Assembly (NCBI GenBank): GCA_902803265.1
Contig: CADCPD010000162.1
Coordinates: forward strand, 1-5,299
From: an uncultured bacterium
Lineage (GTDB): Bacteria > Cyanobacteriota > Vampirovibrionia > Gastranaerophilales > Gastranaerophilaceae
Direction of reading: 5' to 3'
DNA length: 5,299 nucleotides
The translations under genes were made by a program, and so were the position numbers. Shown piece by piece: positions 1-5,299 of the stretch. Below the pieces are notes generated by a model that was not told the origin of the DNA, did not search any database, and saw only the letters and a list, made by a program, of their open reading frames with translations. Within the stretch, counting starts at the first letter, position 1. Every line of letters begins with the position of its first letter.

Positions 1-1143
1 ATCTCTGAATACATAAGGAATAATAGAAAAAGACAAAAACCAAAGAGCTTCTGTTACCATAAATGTAGCTTTAGAATCAAAAGCTCCTCTTTGGAATACA
101 AGAGCAACAGCATCCTGTCCAACACAAATTATTCCGATAATAACAGGAATTGCAGCTAAAAATAATACCCCTACGCCTTTATTAAAATATTTTTTTATTT
201 CTTCCCATTCTTTTTGAGCAACAAGTTTTGAAAAAACTGGAAATAGCGGAACTAAAAAAGCTGTAACTAAAATTCCTACAGGAAATTGAAAAATTCTGTT
301 TGCAAAGCCTATCGCCGTCCAAGCTCCTTCTTCCAAAATTGAAGCAAAAAACATGTCCACATAAATATGAATTTGACCTACAGTAGAACTTAATACAGCA
401 GGAAATAGTAATTCTAATATTGTTTTAAAATCAGGATTATTTAAAAAGTTAAAATTAGGTTTAAAATTAAATCCTATTTTTATAACTTTTGGCAATTGCA
501 ACAATAATTGACAACATGCACCCAGCATTGTAGCTCCTGCAAGAACATAACCTGTTTTATCTCCGCCGGTTATCATTAATGCTCCAATAATAACCAAACT
601 AACCATCATCGGAGAAATATTCGGAATTAAAAATTCATTATACGTAACCAAAATTCCGTACATTATGCCGACAAGACCACCGATTAAAATAGTAGGAGCC
701 ATTATTTGCAAATGTTTTGCCGCAAGTGAAATCAAATGAGCATTGTTTTCACCGGAAATAATAATAGACATAATTTGATTTGCAAAAACAAAAAACAGTA
801 CAGCCAAAACAAAGAAAAATACAAAACTTGCCGTTACAAAAGTACTGAATAATTTTTTTGCATTCTCAGGAGCTTTAACATTAAAATCAGGGATGATTTT
901 TGAAAATACAGCAACTGTTGCACTATGAAACGGGCCGCCAACTCCGCCTAATAAAATAACAGCAAGAGCAGGAATTTGATAAGCATAAAAATATGCATCC
1001 GAAACCGTCGTTGCACCATAAAAGTTTGCAACAATAATATCTCTTATAAAACCTAATGCTTTACTAAAAATTGTTACAACAGCAATTATCCAAGCTGCTT
1101 TCAATATTGTTGTTGAATTGGTTTTAGATGTTACACTTGTCAT
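1..1143 (-). CDS. murJ: Lipid II flippase MurJ (MviN family), 3' end beyond window
   Basis: This polytopic inner-membrane protein of the MOP exporter superfamily flips lipid II to the outer face of the membrane for peptidoglycan synthesis. The reading frame stays open from the ATG at 1143-1141 to position 1, giving the first 381 residues; family members are usually about 500-550 residues, so the C-terminal quarter is outside the window. The N-terminal signature is SKALGFIRD (residues 27-35) followed by SDAYF (48-52). By alignment from memory, R34 and D49 match E. coli R24 and D39, and R283 (in NRIFQFPVGI) matches R270. E. coli R18 is replaced by K28. The ILLGGVGGPFHSA stretch (63-75) and the VFQRGAF motif (349-355) are also typical, the former of the cyanobacterial type. 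The start overlaps the spoIID stop in TAATG, so translation is probably coupled. Identity is very secure. Confidence 0.95.
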   Translation of the reverse strand, partial: MTSVTSKTNSTTILKAAWIIAVVTIFSKALGFIRDIIVANFYGATTVSDAYFYAYQIPALAVILLGGVGGPFHSATVAVFSKIIPDFNVKAPENAKKLFSTFVTASFVFFFVLAVLFFVFANQIMSIIISGENNAHLISLAAKHLQIMAPTILIGGLVGIMYGILVTYNEFLIPNISPMMVSLVIIGALMITGGDKTGYVLAGATMLGACCQLLLQLPKVIKIGFNFKPNFNFLNNPDFKTILELLFPAVLSSTVGQIHIYVDMFFASILEEGAWTAIGFANRIFQFPVGILVTAFLVPLFPVFSKLVAQKEWEEIKKYFNKGVGVLFLAAIPVIIGIICVGQDAVALVFQRGAFDSKATFMVTEALWFLSFSIIPYVFRD

Positions 1144-2807
1144 TATTCGTCTTCACCCGTTAATTCTACATACAATCTTACAGCTTTATTTTTCCCTTCA
1201 TCATTTGGATAAGAGAATGTTATTTCATTTTCACCCTTTTTAATATATTTTGAAATATCAACAGCATCATACTTATGAGAAGGAAGTATATGCTTTTCCA
1301 ATAAAATCAAAATTTCTTTATTATTTATTTTTACCAGAATTTTACCAATCTGAAATTTATTATTTATAACTAATCTGGCATTTTTTTGAGTTGTAAAAAA
1401 TTTCTGAGTTACGATATTTTGTTCTTCATTATCAGAAATAATAACAGGAATTGTACCTAGCGAGATATCGGTGTAATAGTGCTTTAGAATTTTTGAATAT
1501 GGCATTTTTAATTCAGTTGCCATATAACCAGCACCCCATTGGCTCATTCCGACACCATGCCCATAACCGCCGCCATAAGCTATTATTTTTTCAAGTTTTT
1601 TAGAGGTAAACAAACCGTCTGTATATTCTTTTTCAAAATAAACATTTGCAGAAGGCAAAGCCTTTCCATCTTTTGTAAATATTCTTCTTATAACTAATTC
1701 CTTAGATACAGTATATTTGTTATTTTCAAACTCAAGTTCAAGTTCTAAAATTTTACCCGATTTACCATGTTTTTTTACAATAATATCTTTCAAATTTTTT
1801 GGATCTGTTTCATGTTTATGTTCAGGAATAACAGCCCAAGCATTTGCAGATTTTGCAATATTTTTTACTAAAATATCCTCTAGTTCATCTTTATCCCATT
1901 CTCTTTGCCAACGATAATATGGAGATTTAACATCATAAGTATTTTCGGGTTTTGTTGAGTAAAACTCTTTAACATCATCCTGAGTTCTTAAAGGTTTTTG
2001 ATTTTTATCATCCGGAACCGCAGCAAGATAAGGTTTGGTAAGTTTTTTACCATCACCGTATACATTATCAAAATATTCTGTATAACCACCGGCTGTTGAT
2101 GAATACTGCGCTAAAATTAAGTCCCAGTCATAAAGAGCAACTATACCGTCAGTTTCAGCTATAGCCTGATTAGAAAGTGCTTTTTCTGTACCTGCACCAT
2201 AATATACCTGACTTGCGACAGTATCTGAAAGATCAAATTCTGTATATGCCTTTGTTCTAGGAGATAGTGCATAATTTCTTGCTGCAACTGTTTGTGCTTT
2301 TAGTGCTTGCAAACCGAAATAACATGGCATTTCATTAGGCACAACACCCCTTAAATATTCTTCTACATCAATTACATTTACTAAATAAAAAATATCTTTT
2401 TTATTTTCTGATTTTGTTATTCGAAATTTACCCCTATAAAAAGCCTGTTTCCCTGCTCTTTTTAGATTGTATACGCCCAATAATCCTGTAGGAGAATCAA
2501 TTATAATATCATTTTCAATTTCTATCGGCTTTTTTAAATCTTCTGCTTGAATTTTAAAAATATTATCATTTATTGTAATTTGAATATTTTTATCTTTGTC
2601 CGTTGAGAGTAATTTTTCACCGGTAACAGCGTCATAAATATCAACTTTACTTAACGCAAATACAGTTATATCAGAATAAGCAAAATTTGACATGGTTTGG
2701 TTGCTGATTGCAACACGAACATCTTGAGCATTTACATTAAAATAAAAACCCGAAAATATAAATATCAAAAATATAATAAAAATTCTTACGAATTTTTTAA
2801 CTCCCAA
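1143..2807 (-). CDS. Secreted SpoIID/LytB-domain protein, probable peptidoglycan glycan-strand lytic enzyme
   Basis: The 554-residue protein begins with a signal peptide: positive KK/R at residues 4-8, a hydrophobic run to about 23, and a likely signal peptidase I site after VNA (25-27). The SpoIID domain follows. YLRGVVPNEMP (151-161) contains E159, equivalent to the catalytic glutamate of sporulation SpoIID. ALKAQTVAARNYA (168-180), DTVASQVY (195-202), the SSTAGGYTE strand (236-244) and GYGHGVGMSQWGA (414-426) complete the family pattern. B. subtilis SpoIID is a lytic transglycosylase acting on denuded glycan; the LytB relatives modify amidase activity. In a non-sporulating envelope it would act in the periplasm. 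Residues 455-554 form a beta-rich extension with DISKYIKKGENEITF (517-531), resembling the DxxxxlkxGxN turn of galactose-binding-like sandwiches. The start is TTG at 2807-2805, chosen because of a good ribosome site and an intact signal peptide. The gene overlaps cysS by 22 bases and murJ by one. Its exact substrate is unproven. Confidence 0.9.
   Translation of the reverse strand: MGVKKFVRIFIIFLIFIFSGFYFNVNAQDVRVAISNQTMSNFAYSDITVFALSKVDIYDAVTGEKLLSTDKDKNIQITINDNIFKIQAEDLKKPIEIENDIIIDSPTGLLGVYNLKRAGKQAFYRGKFRITKSENKKDIFYLVNVIDVEEYLRGVVPNEMPCYFGLQALKAQTVAARNYALSPRTKAYTEFDLSDTVASQVYYGAGTEKALSNQAIAETDGIVALYDWDLILAQYSSTAGGYTEYFDNVYGDGKKLTKPYLAAVPDDKNQKPLRTQDDVKEFYSTKPENTYDVKSPYYRWQREWDKDELEDILVKNIAKSANAWAVIPEHKHETDPKNLKDIIVKKHGKSGKILELELEFENNKYTVSKELVIRRIFTKDGKALPSANVYFEKEYTDGLFTSKKLEKIIAYGGGYGHGVGMSQWGAGYMATELKMPYSKILKHYYTDISLGTIPVIISDNEEQNIVTQKFFTTQKNARLVINNKFQIGKILVKINNKEILILLEKHILPSHKYDAVDISKYIKKGENEITFSYPNDEGKNKAVRLYVELTGEDE
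1153..1158 (-). promoter_or_regulatory. Weak Shine-Dalgarno of murJ inside the spoIID end
   Basis: Read on the minus strand, GGGTGA lies nine bases before the murJ ATG and within the last codons of spoIID. It is a poor match to the consensus. The one-base stop/start overlap (TAATG) suggests that ribosomes ending spoIID re-initiate on murJ, which would make a strong site unnecessary. Confidence 0.4.
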
Positions 2808-4165
2808 ACTGTTCCCTCTTTCGAATCTTTTAATACAATGCCAACTTCATCACAGGCAAAACGAATTTTGTCTGCCACATCCCAATTCTTTTCATCTCTG
2901 GCTTTTTTTCTAAATGCTATTAATTCATCTATAGAAGCAATATTTTCGCCTAATTTAGAAGAAATCATCGAAACTTTTTCCGCTAATTCTTCCTCAGTCA
3001 AAGATGTTTTAGTCATATTAAAACCTAACGTTTCAGCTAATTTAACCAATAAAGTATAAGCATACGGAACATCTTTATTAGCTTTATTTACCAAATCAAA
3101 CAGAACAGCCAAAGCCTTTGATGTGTTTAAATCATCATCCATAGCTTCAACAAATTGTTTATATTCATCAAATTGTGTTAAATCCAAAGTTTCATCAATT
3201 TTTGTAGATTTTGCATTCATTAATCTTTTAACACCGTTTGCAGCTGAAGTTAGAACTTCATCAGAAAACTCAACAGGCATTCTGTAATGATTTGTCAAAA
3301 TAAATAGTCTTAAAGTATTTGCATCATATGATTTTAACAATTCATCAATAGTCAAAAAGTTATTCAATGATTTTGACATTTTTTCATTATTAATAGTAAC
3401 AAAGCCATTATGAAGCCAATAATTAACAAACTTACAGCCATTTGCACATTCTGATTGAGCTATTTCATTTTCATGGTGAGGGAAAATTAAGTCAGCTCCA
3501 CCGGCGTGAATATCAATAGTTTTACCTAAATATTTTCTGCTCATTGCAGAACATTCAATATGCCAACCTGGACGACCGATACCCCAAGGTGATTTATAAC
3601 CGAATTTTTCATCTTTTTTCCAAAGTGCAAAATCAAGAGGATCTTCTTTTAAATCCCCGACTTCTACTCTCGCACCACTTTCTAATTGGTCAATAGGCTG
3701 TTTTGAAAGCATACCGTAATTTTTAAACTTTTTAACTCTAAAATATACATCGCCGTTGCTTTCATATGCATAGCCATTGTTAATTAAATCTTTAACCATA
3801 GAAATCATTTCACCCAAAGTTTTTGTAGCAAATGGTTCAATATCTGGTTTTAATGTATTTAAAGCTTTCATACTGTTTTCAAAAGCTTTATACCAATATT
3901 TAGAAACTTCTTCAGGAGTTTTGTTTTCACGTTCTGCTTTTTTCAAAATTTTGTCATCAACATCAGTAACGTTTCGACAATATGTAACATCATAACCTTT
4001 AAATTTAAGATATCTGTATAAAACATCCCATGTTATGTAGCATCTTGCATGTCCCAAATGCGCATTATCATAAACCGTTGGTCCGCAAACGTACATTCTT
4101 ACTTTATTTGGTTCTATCGTGTTAAATTCTTCTGTTTTATCTGTAAACGAGTTATGAATTTTCAT
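2786..4165 (-). CDS. cysS: Cysteinyl-tRNA synthetase
   Basis: This cytoplasmic class I aminoacyl-tRNA synthetase joins cysteine to tRNA-Cys using ATP. At 459 residues it has the usual bacterial length. The Rossmann catalytic domain carries HLGH (36-39), the family's HIGH motif, and KMSKS (262-266). The four zinc ligands that discriminate cysteine are all present: C27, C205 (in WHIECS), H230 and E234 (in PHHENE). Their spacing is the same as C209, H234 and E238 of E. coli. RPGWHIECSAM and GGADLIFPHHENE are diagnostic. A DALR-type helical region spans about 335-400, and the conserved RKKARDEKNWDVADKIR segment (419-435) lies near the C-terminus. Everything needed for activity is intact. The start ATG has an AAAGGA ribosome site eight bases away. 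Its stop lies inside the SpoIID-domain gene, making it the first clearly coupled gene of the cysS-spoIID-murJ block. Confidence 0.98.
   Translation of the reverse strand: MKIHNSFTDKTEEFNTIEPNKVRMYVCGPTVYDNAHLGHARCYITWDVLYRYLKFKGYDVTYCRNVTDVDDKILKKAERENKTPEEVSKYWYKAFENSMKALNTLKPDIEPFATKTLGEMISMVKDLINNGYAYESNGDVYFRVKKFKNYGMLSKQPIDQLESGARVEVGDLKEDPLDFALWKKDEKFGYKSPWGIGRPGWHIECSAMSRKYLGKTIDIHAGGADLIFPHHENEIAQSECANGCKFVNYWLHNGFVTINNEKMSKSLNNFLTIDELLKSYDANTLRLFILTNHYRMPVEFSDEVLTSAANGVKRLMNAKSTKIDETLDLTQFDEYKQFVEAMDDDLNTSKALAVLFDLVNKANKDVPYAYTLLVKLAETLGFNMTKTSLTEEELAEKVSMISSKLGENIASIDELIAFRKKARDEKNWDVADKIRFACDEVGIVLKDSKEGTVWELKNS
2814..2818 (-). promoter_or_regulatory. Shine-Dalgarno that fixes the TTG start of the SpoIID-domain gene
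   Basis: On the minus strand GAGGG sits six bases before TTG, inside the last codons of cysS. No ATG or GTG start is in frame before the signal-peptide core, and the TTG gives a classical KK...hydrophobic N-terminus. This site therefore supports the unusual start codon. Confidence 0.65.
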
Positions 4166-4173
4166 TTTTTACA

Positions 4174-4179
4174 TCCTTT
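4174..4179 (-). promoter_or_regulatory. Shine-Dalgarno of cysS
   Basis: AAAGGA on the minus strand lies eight bases before the cysS ATG, in the 52-base gap 4166-4217. I see no convincing sigma-70 pair or GC-rich terminator in that gap, so cysS may be transcribed from upstream of the preceding gene. A promoter inside that gene cannot be excluded. Confidence 0.6.
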
Positions 4180-4217
4180 TTTCTTTATTTTACAACAAAC
4201 AAAGAAAATATAATGCC

Positions 4218-5009
4218 CTACTCGGTTACTACAGATAAATTCATAAATTCTATATCATCATAATCAATATGTGACATTTCCATCAAATTATGACCTGTTT
4301 TGATAGTTAATTCATTTTTACCATTATTAACATATCTTGATGGAATTTTAATACGCTGATTATCACCGTTTAAGTGAATTTCCGAAATTTTTGTTCCATT
4401 GACGTAAACTTCAGCAGGAGAAGAATAAGCCGTCTTAATTCTATTTTGTCCCACTTTTTGTGCAATCAAAGTATCAAGACCAATTATAGAACCTATTAAT
4501 AAATATATATTTTGATTTGAAGAAGTTTTTTGAATTGTAAACGGTTTTGAATAAGAACTTCCTTTTGATTGAATTTTAAATTCAGAAGAGTTTGCAGAAT
4601 TATCAGAATATGCATTATCGCCTAAATGACAAATATCCGAATCAATAACAATGTCTAACGGCTTTGATTTATCAATATTTAATTTTATAGGATTAAGTGT
4701 TAAATTTGAATTAAGAGTTAAAGAAAAAGGTCTGTAACCTTCTTTTTCTACCGCAAGAATTGAATTGTTCTTAACTTTTGTATCCAATGTAAAATAACCG
4801 TTCGCATCAGTATAAGTTGTATAATTTTCTTTAGGCAAAATTACTTTTGCGTAAGGAACAGGTAAATTCGTTGCAGAATCAAATATTTGATTTTTAATGG
4901 GTTCTGCCTTGATACGATCTGTCGAAACACCACCTTCAAGAGTTTGAGCATGAACAGAAATATATGAACAAATAAGCATTATAAGCGCCAGATAAAATAA
5001 TTTACGCAT
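4218..5009 (-). CDS. Secreted protein with carboxypeptidase-regulatory-like domain and beta-rich C-terminal half; function unknown
   Basis: I do not recognise this 263-residue protein as a named family. It starts with a signal peptide (RK, hydrophobic run 4-18, likely cut after VHA at 19-21). C14 has isoleucine before it, so it does not form a lipobox, and the protein is probably soluble in the periplasm or exported. Residues about 38-102 look like a CarboxypepD_reg/transthyretin-type beta-sandwich: QIFDSATNLPVPYAKVIL, then TYTDANGYFTLD (65-76) and VEKEGYRPFSL (87-97). Such domains usually serve as structural or adhesion modules and are not catalytic. Residues about 120-260 are beta-rich with VYVNGTKI (201-208), RYVNNGKNELTI (225-236) and a final DYDDIEFMNLSV (249-260), resembling a galactose-binding-like fold and the C-terminal extension of the SpoIID-domain protein downstream. 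No enzyme motif is visible. It lies 52 bases before cysS on the same strand and may share its transcript. The ATG has a strong ribosome site. The reading frame is secure; the fold assignments are pattern-based. Confidence 0.85.
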   Translation of the reverse strand: MRKLFYLALIMLICSYISVHAQTLEGGVSTDRIKAEPIKNQIFDSATNLPVPYAKVILPKENYTTYTDANGYFTLDTKVKNNSILAVEKEGYRPFSLTLNSNLTLNPIKLNIDKSKPLDIVIDSDICHLGDNAYSDNSANSSEFKIQSKGSSYSKPFTIQKTSSNQNIYLLIGSIIGLDTLIAQKVGQNRIKTAYSSPAEVYVNGTKISEIHLNGDNQRIKIPSRYVNNGKNELTIKTGHNLMEMSHIDYDDIEFMNLSVVTE

Positions 5010-5013
5010 AAAA

Positions 5014-5020
5014 CCTCCTC
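5014..5020 (-). promoter_or_regulatory. Strong Shine-Dalgarno of the secreted-protein gene
   Basis: GAGGAGG on the minus strand is the best ribosome site in the window. It ends four bases before the ATG at 5009-5007, a slightly short but workable spacing. It supports this start, and the signal peptide that follows confirms it. Confidence 0.85.
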
Positions 5021-5031
5021 TTTGTAAGATA

Positions 5032-5060
5032 ACTATAAAATTTTTTAGGTAAGGTTTTAA
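5032..5060 (-). promoter_or_regulatory. Possible sigma-70 promoter of the minus-strand operon
   Basis: Read on the minus strand, TTAAAA (5060-5055) and TATAGT (5037-5032) are separated by 17 bases and lie just upstream of the ribosome site at 5014-5020. Each hexamer is only a moderate match and the region is very AT-rich, so a chance match is quite possible. A promoter is nevertheless expected in this divergent gap. Confidence 0.35.
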
Positions 5061-5111
5061 GAGAAAAAAGTTTTATAAGAGAGCATAAAAAAGAAAATAA
5101 ATAAATGATAT

Positions 5112-5139
5112 TTGAAATTTGAAAATTTTTTGGTATTAT
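5112..5139 (+). promoter_or_regulatory. Extended -10 sigma-70 promoter for the structured RNA
   Basis: TTGAAA (5112-5117) is followed after 16 bases by TATTAT (5134-5139), which is preceded by TGG (5131-5133), giving the TGn extended -10 element. Transcription would start near 5146. That is about eight bases before the first base of the outermost helix of the RNA described next. The coincidence of promoter position and structure start is the main reason for placing the RNA on the plus strand. Confidence 0.6.
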
Positions 5140-5145
5140 TAAAAT

Positions 5146-5258
5146 ACAAAATGTTTATGCTGATGTGATGGCTAGGCGACCGAGAGGCTCACACGAAGTG
5201 GGATAGTGAGGAAAGCCGAGTTAGATTTAACCAATTCCATCACTGAAGCTCATAAAAC
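5146..5258 (+). ncRNA. Unrecognised structured small RNA, copy 1 of a tandem array
   Basis: No coding frame fits, but the transcript folds well by eye. A distal closing helix pairs UUUAUG (5154-5159) with CAUAAA (5251-5256). A perfect 7-bp helix pairs GUGAUGG (5165-5171) with CCAUCAC (5237-5243). Inside it, an arm uses the continuous strand GGCUCACAC (5186-5194): GG with CC (5216-5217), CUCA with UGAG (5207-5210), and CAC with GUG (5198-5200), closed by GAA. Two purine-rich bulges, GGAUAG (5201-5206) and GAAAG (5211-5215), sit on the 3' side. A second hairpin, GUUA (5220-5223) with UAAC (5228-5231), has a GAUU loop. The stretch 5172-5185 is unpaired or in a pseudoknot. The region is markedly less AT-rich than its surroundings, as expected of a folded RNA in an AT-rich genome. 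I know no family with this pattern. The 5' end rests on the predicted promoter and the 3' end on the closing helix; no hairpin-plus-U terminator follows. Confidence 0.6.
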
Positions 5259-5299
5259 TGACAATTTAATAATTTACATGCCGATGTGATGGCTAGGCG
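5156..5299 (+). repeat. Tandem direct repeat, period 121 bases (one full unit plus start of a second)
   Basis: Positions 5156-5178 recur at 5277-5299 with 21 of 23 bases identical, including an unbroken 17-base match (5162-5178 and 5283-5299). The first unit is therefore 121 bases long, and the second runs off the window after 23 bases. The shared segment is the 5' strand of the perfect outer helix and the bases just inside it, so the repeated entity is the structured RNA. Confidence 0.8.
5275..5299 (+). ncRNA. Second copy of the structured RNA, truncated by the window edge
   Basis: Only the 5' part is present: the outer-helix strand GUGAUGG (5286-5292) and the following CUAGGCG are identical to copy 1. 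The preceding flank UACAUG (5275-5280) differs from the UUUAUG of copy 1, so its closing helix, if formed, needs a different partner beyond the window. No separate promoter is evident in the 5257-5274 linker, so this copy is probably transcribed with copy 1 and processed. Confidence 0.5.

Larger units (their letters stand above)
5010..5145. other. Divergent AT-rich intergenic region
   Basis: This spacer separates the minus-strand operon from the plus-strand RNA unit. It is strongly A+T-rich and contains no reading frame of note. It holds the outward promoters in both directions (described separately) and a short inverted repeat, TTTTAT (5071-5076) with ATAAAA (5085-5090). That repeat could be an operator but is easily produced by base composition. 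Confidence 0.6.

Noticed and set aside
1717..1917. Plus-strand open frame of 66 codons, serine-rich.
   Set aside because: It is antisense within the SpoIID-domain gene, low in complexity, and has no homology or ribosome site that I can see.
2697..3059. Plus-strand open frame of 120 codons.
   Set aside because: It is antisense to the overlap of cysS and the SpoIID-domain gene, both of which are clearly real.
3777..3995. Plus-strand open frame of 72 codons.
   Set aside because: It is antisense within cysS, whose frame is fully supported by its motifs.
4179..4208. TTTTCTTT (4179-4186) and AAAGAAAA (4201-4208) form an 8-base inverted repeat before cysS; considered as a terminator or operator.
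   Set aside because: The stem is almost entirely A/T with a 14-base loop, so it is weak, lacks a terminator U-tract after a GC stem, and is likely by chance in this base composition.
4962..4976. Cysteine in the signal sequence of the secreted protein, considered as a lipoprotein site.
   Set aside because: The residue before C14 is isoleucine, where a lipobox needs glycine, alanine or serine, and a good signal peptidase I site follows at residue 21.
5205..5220. GUGAGGAAAGCC resembles the GAGGAAAGUCCGGGC strand that forms P3/P4 of RNase P RNA.
   Set aside because: The rest of the RNase P RNA core is absent, the folded unit is far too short, and it repeats after 121 bases. The match is about eight bases.
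5171..5220. GCUAGG...CCGAGAG...GGGA...AAAGCC loosely recalls the guanidine-I (ykkC) riboswitch core.
   Set aside because: The spacing and helices differ, the ACGG element is missing, and no guanidine-related gene lies downstream in the window. A covariance-model search would settle it.
5156..5299. Direct repeats considered as a CRISPR array.
   Set aside because: The period is 121 bases, the repeated element is internally structured, and CRISPR repeats of 23-47 bases with 30-40 base spacers do not fit.

Overview
The window looks like a piece of chromosome from an AT-rich, Gram-negative-type bacterium related to Cyanobacteria. The best guess is a non-photosynthetic Vampirovibrionia/Melainabacteria lineage such as the gut Gastranaerophilales. 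This rests on the low GC content, on a MurJ whose first helices carry the ILLGGVGGPFHSA-type motif I associate with cyanobacterial MurJ, and on a SpoIID-domain protein with a signal peptide but no sporulation gene nearby. The taxonomic call is an inference from memory of these families.

Layout: four genes lie head-to-tail on the minus strand and fill positions 1-5009. In transcription order they are a secreted 263-residue protein with a carboxypeptidase-regulatory-like domain (5009-4218), cysS for cysteinyl-tRNA synthetase (4165-2786), a secreted SpoIID/LytB-domain protein (2807-1143, TTG start), and the lipid II flippase murJ (1143 down to the window edge, N-terminal 381 residues only). The last three overlap: cysS and spoIID by 22 bases, and spoIID and murJ by one base in a TAATG junction. 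They are therefore almost certainly one translationally coupled operon. The 52-base gap before cysS has no clear terminator, so the secreted-protein gene may be the first gene of the same transcript.

The right end, 5010-5299, contains no gene-sized reading frame but is the least ordinary part. A plus-strand extended -10 promoter (TTGAAA, 16 bases, TATTAT preceded by TGG) points into a roughly 100-nt region that folds into a closed multi-helix structure. A second copy of its 5' end begins exactly 121 bases later and is cut off by the window edge. This is best read as a tandem array of a small structured non-coding RNA, divergent from the minus-strand operon. I do not recognise the RNA family.

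How the genes fit together: MurJ exports lipid-linked peptidoglycan precursor and the SpoIID-domain protein probably trims or cleaves glycan strands in the periplasm, so the 3' part of the operon is envelope-related. cysS is housekeeping. The first gene and the SpoIID protein are both exported and both end in a similar-looking beta-rich segment, which hints at a common ligand or surface.
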